From positions 1 to 64,000 of the forward strand of contig NZ_SZPZ01000007.1 of assembly GCF_005233875.1 (NCBI RefSeq): a stretch of 64,000 nucleotides of DNA. The letters are read 5' to 3'. Shown one piece after another: positions 60,654 through 64,000 of this stretch. Below the pieces are notes generated by a model, which did no database searches, was not told the origin of the DNA, and saw only the letters and a list, made by a program, of their open reading frames with translations. Both the position numbers and the translations under genes were made by a program. The DNA is from Kribbella jiaozuonensis. GTDB lineage: Bacteria; Actinomycetota; Actinomycetes; Propionibacteriales; Kribbellaceae. Each line of letters opens with the position of its first letter. Position 1 is the first letter of the stretch.

Positions 60654-62285
60654 ATGGCCCCCTCAGCGAACGGACAGACCGTAGGCCGGCGCCTGCCGGT
60701 CGAGTCGGCGTTCACTCGAGTCGAGGACGCGCGGCACCGTCTGCCGCGCTTGTTCGGTCGTCGCGACCTGGTCGTACTCGGCCTGGGCGTGATGATCGGC
60801 TCCGGCATCTTCAGCATCAGCGGCGTCCAGGCGGCCAATGTCGCCGGACCGGCAGTGATCCTGTCGTTCGTCATCGCCGCGATCGTCTGTGTGCTGGCCG
60901 CGGCCTGTTACGCCGAGCTGTCCTCGACGATCCCGGTCTCCGGTAGCGCGTACACCTTCAGTTACGTGACTTTCGGCGAGATGTGGGCCTGGCTGGTCGG
61001 TTGGGCGCTCGTGCTCGAGCTCGTCACCGCGGCGGCGATCGTCGCCCGCGTCTGGTCGGCGTACTTCCTGGCCACGCTGGACGGATTCGGAGTCACGCTG
61101 CCCAGTGGGGTAGCGCAGTTCTTCGGTCCCGAGGCCAAGGTGAACCTCGTTGCCCCGTTGCTCCTGCTGGTCCTAACAGCGCTGATCGTCACCGGTACCA
61201 AGCTGTCGTCGCGGGTGCTGACCGTCGTCGTGATCGCGAAGGTCGCGGTGATCCTGCTCGTGGTGATCGTCGGTGCGGCGCACGTCAGCATGTCGAACTA
61301 CCACCCGTTCGTGCCGCCGGCCCGGGCCGCGCCCGCGACCGCGAGTCCGACCTTGCTGGGCTGGATCCTGGACTCGTCGTTCGGTTCGTTCGGGACGATG
61401 GGCATCTTCACGGCAGCGAGCACGATCGTGTTCGCGTACATCGGCTTCGACCTGATCGCGACCGCGTCGGAAGACGCCCGCAGCCCGCGGAAGACTGTCC
61501 CGCAAGGGATGCTGCTCGGCGTCGGTGCGGTGACGATCCTCTACATCGCGATGGCGGTCGTCCTGGTCGGCATGCGCCCGTACGGCAAGCTCGGCGGAGC
61601 CGCACCGGTCTCCGAGGCATTAGCCGCGGTCGGAGTCGGATGGGCCGCAAAGGTCGTCAACCTAGGCGCTTTGCTCGCGTTGATGACCGTGATCATGGTT
61701 GTTCTGATCGCGCAGAGCCGCGTCCTGTTCAACATGGGTCGTGACGGCCTGCTGCCGAAGAGCCTCGGCCGGGTCAGCCGGGTGTACTCCTCCCCCGCCC
61801 GCGCCGCCGCCTTCGCAGGTCTCGCGGCGCTCGCACTCACGCTCTACCCGAAGGTCCTCGAACTAGAAGAACTCCTGGTCATCGGCGCCCTGTTCTGCTT
61901 CGCTTTCTGTGCCGTCGGCGTACTGACCCTCCGACGCTCCGAACCCAACCTCGAACGCGGCTTCCGGGTCCCGATGGTCCCGCTGATCCCGTTGCTGTCG
62001 CTCGCCGCGACGGTATGGCTGATGCTCAACCTCAAGACGAGCACGTGGACCAAGTTCGGCGTGTGGATGGTCATCGGCATCGCGATCTACGCCCTGTACG
62101 GCCGCTGGCACAGCCGCCTGGCCAACGAAGACAGCTGGGACTTCGACCTCGGCGACACCGACCCCGGCACCGGCGGCCTACAAGCCATCCGCCCCGACCC
62201 CGACCGCGAACTCCGAGCCATCCGCACCCCACCCGACCAGCAACACCCCCCAAAACCCACCCGCGGCAAACACATGCGCAACTAA
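60654..62285 (+). CDS. APC-superfamily amino acid permease
   Basis: 543-aa secondary transporter with about 12 transmembrane segments. TM1 carries LGVMIGSGIFSISG, the substrate-binding unwound region, and EDARSPRKTVPQGM after TM6 is typical of cationic amino acid transporters (CAT-like group). The hydrophilic C-terminal tail is rich in Asp, Pro and Arg. GGAGG lies about 11-15 bases upstream of the ATG. Likely proton-coupled uptake or exchange; substrate not predictable. Confidence 0.92.
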   Translation: MAPSANGQTVGRRLPVESAFTRVEDARHRLPRLFGRRDLVVLGLGVMIGSGIFSISGVQAANVAGPAVILSFVIAAIVCVLAAACYAELSSTIPVSGSAYTFSYVTFGEMWAWLVGWALVLELVTAAAIVARVWSAYFLATLDGFGVTLPSGVAQFFGPEAKVNLVAPLLLLVLTALIVTGTKLSSRVLTVVVIAKVAVILLVVIVGAAHVSMSNYHPFVPPARAAPATASPTLLGWILDSSFGSFGTMGIFTAASTIVFAYIGFDLIATASEDARSPRKTVPQGMLLGVGAVTILYIAMAVVLVGMRPYGKLGGAAPVSEALAAVGVGWAAKVVNLGALLALMTVIMVVLIAQSRVLFNMGRDGLLPKSLGRVSRVYSSPARAAAFAGLAALALTLYPKVLELEELLVIGALFCFAFCAVGVLTLRRSEPNLERGFRVPMVPLIPLLSLAATVWLMLNLKTSTWTKFGVWMVIGIAIYALYGRWHSRLANEDSWDFDLGDTDPGTGGLQAIRPDPDRELRAIRTPPDQQHPPKPTRGKHMRN

Positions 62286-62724
62286 CCCACCCCACCTGCA
62301 GCACGCTGTTCCAGCCACTCCGCGGTGCCCCACTCGCTGTACCCGCGCCACCCACGCCACGGCCCTCTACCCGCTCCGCAGTTCCCCACCTGGAGCACTT
62401 GCTCGCCGGCGAGCAAGTGCTGAGATGCGCATCCTGAGCACGCGCCGAAGTCCACGCACCACAGGGGACGCGGGAGCTCGATCATGACGCCAGGCTGGTC
62501 AGGGATGTCCCGCCCACCGCGCCATTGGCTCCGGGCCCGAGGCGGCGCCGCCTCTCGGGCCTCAGCTACCCACCCAGGGAGCGCGCCCGAGGCCGCGCGG
62601 GACCAGCTGGCCGTACGCGATCACCGCGCGCGGGACATCGCCGGCTGGTCGCTTGGCCGATGCGCGATCAACTGGAGGGGCCAGGTGCTTGATCAGGAGA
62701 CCGCTGTTCGCTCGGCCGGTGCGG
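62286..62724. other. 439-base stretch without a confident gene
   Basis: Between the permease and the DUF488 gene. It contains a 28-bp perfect palindrome (listed separately) and a second near-palindrome around 62533-62562 (GGCCCGAGGCGGC and GCCGCCTCTCGGGCC). A 67-codon minus-strand frame (62282-62485), with a CxxC and Trp-rich composition, spans the palindrome, but its third-position GC is clearly lower than that of neighbouring genes and I do not call it. Nothing else is recognised. Confidence 0.6.
62394..62421. repeat. 28-bp perfect palindrome
   Basis: AGCACTTGCTCGCC followed directly by its exact reverse complement, with no spacer. It lies 109 bases after the permease stop. No U tract follows, so it is not a classical terminator. 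It could be a binding site for a dimeric or tetrameric protein, an mRNA hairpin, or part of a mobile repeat. Confidence 0.85.
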
Positions 62725-63201
62725 TCAACGGGCGGGTGGGCGCAGGTGTTCGGTCGTGATGTTGTGCTGTTCGGTTAGCCGTTCGGTGATCAGGGAGCGG
62801 TGGCAGGCTGCGGGCTCGGCCTCGACGCACAAGAGGGCCGCGGTCCCGTTGGTCGGGAGTGCTGACACGATTGACGTTAGGTCGGCGTGGTCGAGGATCT
62901 CGGTGGTGTAGCGCCGGACGTACTCGGATGCGAGTTCGCGGCGCGAACGCTTCCCCACCCCTTGCCGATCGTCCTCGGCGTACTGAAGCGTCCGCAGTTC
63001 GGTGGTCGGCGCGAGTTCAGGGTGATGTTGGTAAGCGATCCCCGCGTCTGCCAGGGCCTCCTGTAGCCGAAGCGAGTTCGCCCACCTGTACTCAGGCCCC
63101 CGCACGCCCCGCCGCTGCCGTACGTCGAGCAGCAACCGGACGTCGGCGTCCCGCAGCCGCTGGAGAAACGACGCCCAGTCGAACCCGTAGACGCCGATCA
63201 T
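62725..63201 (-). CDS. DUF488-family protein
   Basis: 158 aa from the ATG at 63201 (MIGVYGFDWASFLQRLRDAD), with GAGGG 5 bases upstream; a longer frame to 63297 has no conserved content. DUF488 signatures: VRLLLDVRQRRGVRGPEYRW, AYQHHPELAP and the terminal ALLCVEAEPAACHRSLITE. Function not established; a Cys-His pair (CHR) suggests metal binding or catalysis. In relatives DUF488 genes are found near stress or DNA-related genes, but no context helps here. Confidence 0.85.
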   Translation of the reverse strand: MIGVYGFDWASFLQRLRDADVRLLLDVRQRRGVRGPEYRWANSLRLQEALADAGIAYQHHPELAPTTELRTLQYAEDDRQGVGKRSRRELASEYVRRYTTEILDHADLTSIVSALPTNGTAALLCVEAEPAACHRSLITERLTEQHNITTEHLRPPAR

Positions 63202-63289
63202 CACCACCCTCAGCACCGGAGACCACGCACCTCCGGCCGAGGGCACGACGACACGCGCATCAGCCCGTCGCTTGCGCCTAGCAACGAAT

Positions 63290-63391
63290 TCACCCAACTG
63301 CCGTCCCCTCGAGTTCGACCATCAGCGTGGGGATCGCGAGTCGTGTCACGCCGAGCATCGTGGTCGGCGGCGCCAGCACGGCGGGAGGATC
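63290..63391 (-). pseudogene. RidA-family gene remnant (C-terminal fragment)
   Basis: The minus-strand frame encodes DPPAVLAPPTTMLGVTRLAI followed by PTLMVELEGTAVG and a stop: the C-terminal third of a RidA (YjgF) enamine/imine deaminase, including the family's ALAxPxxxVExE-like end. An in-frame TGA (63392-63394) lies just upstream, and the remaining about 95 residues are missing. It abuts a truncated WYL gene on the other strand. Confidence 0.75.
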
Positions 63392-63393
63392 TC

Positions 63394-63600
63394 ATGCTCA
63401 CCGTGCTGGCCGTCGCTGCGGAGGAGGTCGACCCAGACGGCTGGCTGCGCCTCGAGGTCACCTTCCAAGACACACGCCATGCCAAGTGGGCCGTCTGGCA
63501 ACTCGCCGCCAACGCAGAAGTCCTAGCACCCCAGTCCCTACGGACCACTCTCCACACTCGAGCCACCACAATCGCAACCCGCTACGCCCCACCCTCCTAA
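63394..63600 (+). pseudogene. WYL-domain regulator remnant (C-terminal fragment)
   Basis: The plus-strand frame gives VDPDGWLRLEVTFQDTRHAK, then WAVWQLAANAEVLAPQSLRT and a tail ending TRYAPPS: the WCX/C-terminal part of a WYL-domain transcription factor. The HTH and most of the WYL domain are absent. It begins exactly where the RidA fragment on the other strand ends, as expected if one deletion removed the 5' parts of two divergent genes. Confidence 0.75.
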
Positions 63601-64000
63601 CAGTTGCCGCCGGCACCAACCGAAGCCGCAGCAAGGGCCGGGCGCCACCGCTCCGGACGAGGACGGGTGGGGTTGGGCCAGGCGGCGAGGTGAGTTTGGC
63701 AGGTGAGGTGGTCAGATGGGGGCGGTCAGACGGGGGCACGTCGGGGGCACGCGGCTGGTCACGCAGGAGGCACGCCGGGGCAAGGCGGGGGTGGTCAGGC
63801 GAGGCTGGGGTCAGGCGAGGGGTGGTCGGGCGGCTGGTCAGGCAGCTGGTCACCGCAGGCAGGTCACCGCAGGCAGGTCACCGCAGGCAGATCACGCGGG
63901 CAGGTCACGCGGGTGGTCAGGCGGGGCTGGGGTCAGGCGACGGGTGGTCGGGCGGCTGGTCACGCGGGGCGTGGTCAGGTGGGCGGGGGTGATAGGTGGT
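63601..64000. repeat. G-rich region with tandem and direct repeats, no gene seen
   Basis: About 400 bases of G-rich plus strand. Two 50-base direct repeats (63791-63840 and 63913-63962) match at 48 positions. Between them is a short tandem array: GGCAGGTCACCGCA at 63858 and 63872 (a variant precedes at 63841), then 13-base variants GGCAGATCACGCG and GGCAGGTCACGCG. GGTCAGGCG and GGTCACGCG motifs recur throughout 63670-63980. No protein-coding signal was recognised. Confidence 0.8.

Noticed and set aside
62282..62485. 67-aa minus-strand frame with a CxxC and Trp-rich tail in the gene-poor stretch
   Set aside because: Lower third-position GC than neighbours, no clear ribosome binding site and no recognised family. 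Left as noted in the intergenic entry.
62484..62759. 91-aa plus-strand frame
   Set aside because: Arg/Ala-rich chance frame overlapping the DUF488 gene end.
63841..63911. Possible CRISPR array
   Set aside because: The units are contiguous 13-14 base tandem repeats without unique spacers, and no cas genes are present.

Overview
The window is high-GC actinobacterial DNA. Frequent GTG/TTG starts, ATGA start/stop overlaps, a dapF gene (diaminopimelate-type cell wall), gluABCD-type glutamate uptake and a mycobacterial/rhodococcal-style propane monooxygenase operon all fit an actinomycete. A Kribbella- or Nocardioides-like member of the Propionibacteriales is my best guess, inferred from gene content rather than from any database comparison. 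No rRNA, tRNA or CRISPR array was recognised.

Two core blocks frame the region. The translation/tRNA block miaB - miaA - dapF - hflX is present in its usual order, all on the minus strand, but spread over 24 kb by accessory modules. The rpsB - tsf - pyrH - frr - cdsA - (accessory genes) - rlmN block, with xerC and an Rrf2 regulator, fills 48.5-60.5 kb.

Layout. 0-6 kb: edge of an IS3-type element, a two-component system, a large secreted M6 metalloprotease and hflX. 6-12.3 kb: dapF, then a module for amino-acid stereochemistry (GNAT succinyltransferase-like, HTH-less SIS protein, N-succinylamino-acid racemase-like enolase, D-aminoacylase, divergent M20 hydrolase). 12.3-16.8 kb: a three-gene two-component system and two CPBP membrane proteases. 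16.8-21.6 kb: gamma-glutamyltransferase, ECF sigma factor with a membrane partner, miaA, and two small hydrophilic proteins, one built on SGGDVE repeats. 21.6-30.6 kb: TetR/FAD monooxygenase pair with a strong dyad operator, GNAT, NUDIX, exported phosphoesterase, kinase-like gene, miaB and an exported amidohydrolase. 30.6-41.7 kb: a ten-gene propane monooxygenase operon (prmABCD, amidohydrolase, MIP18-type protein, alcohol dehydrogenase, GroEL-like chaperonin) ending in a DtxR metal-binding domain without its HTH coupled to an ArsR-type regulator, with a divergent MimR/AcoR-like activator. 41.8-48.5 kb: glutamate ABC transporter, class III aminotransferase, LOG-like protein, pyridoxal kinase. 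48.5-60.5 kb: the second core block plus flavin oxidoreductases and a MarR regulator. 60.6-64 kb: an APC permease, a 28-bp perfect palindrome, a DUF488 gene, a head-to-head pair of truncated genes (RidA and WYL 3' ends) and G-rich tandem repeats.

The most interesting items are the split metal-sensor pair at the end of the propane operon, the D-to-L amino acid module, the SGGDVE-repeat protein whose repeats differ only at synonymous positions, and the RidA/WYL deletion scar.
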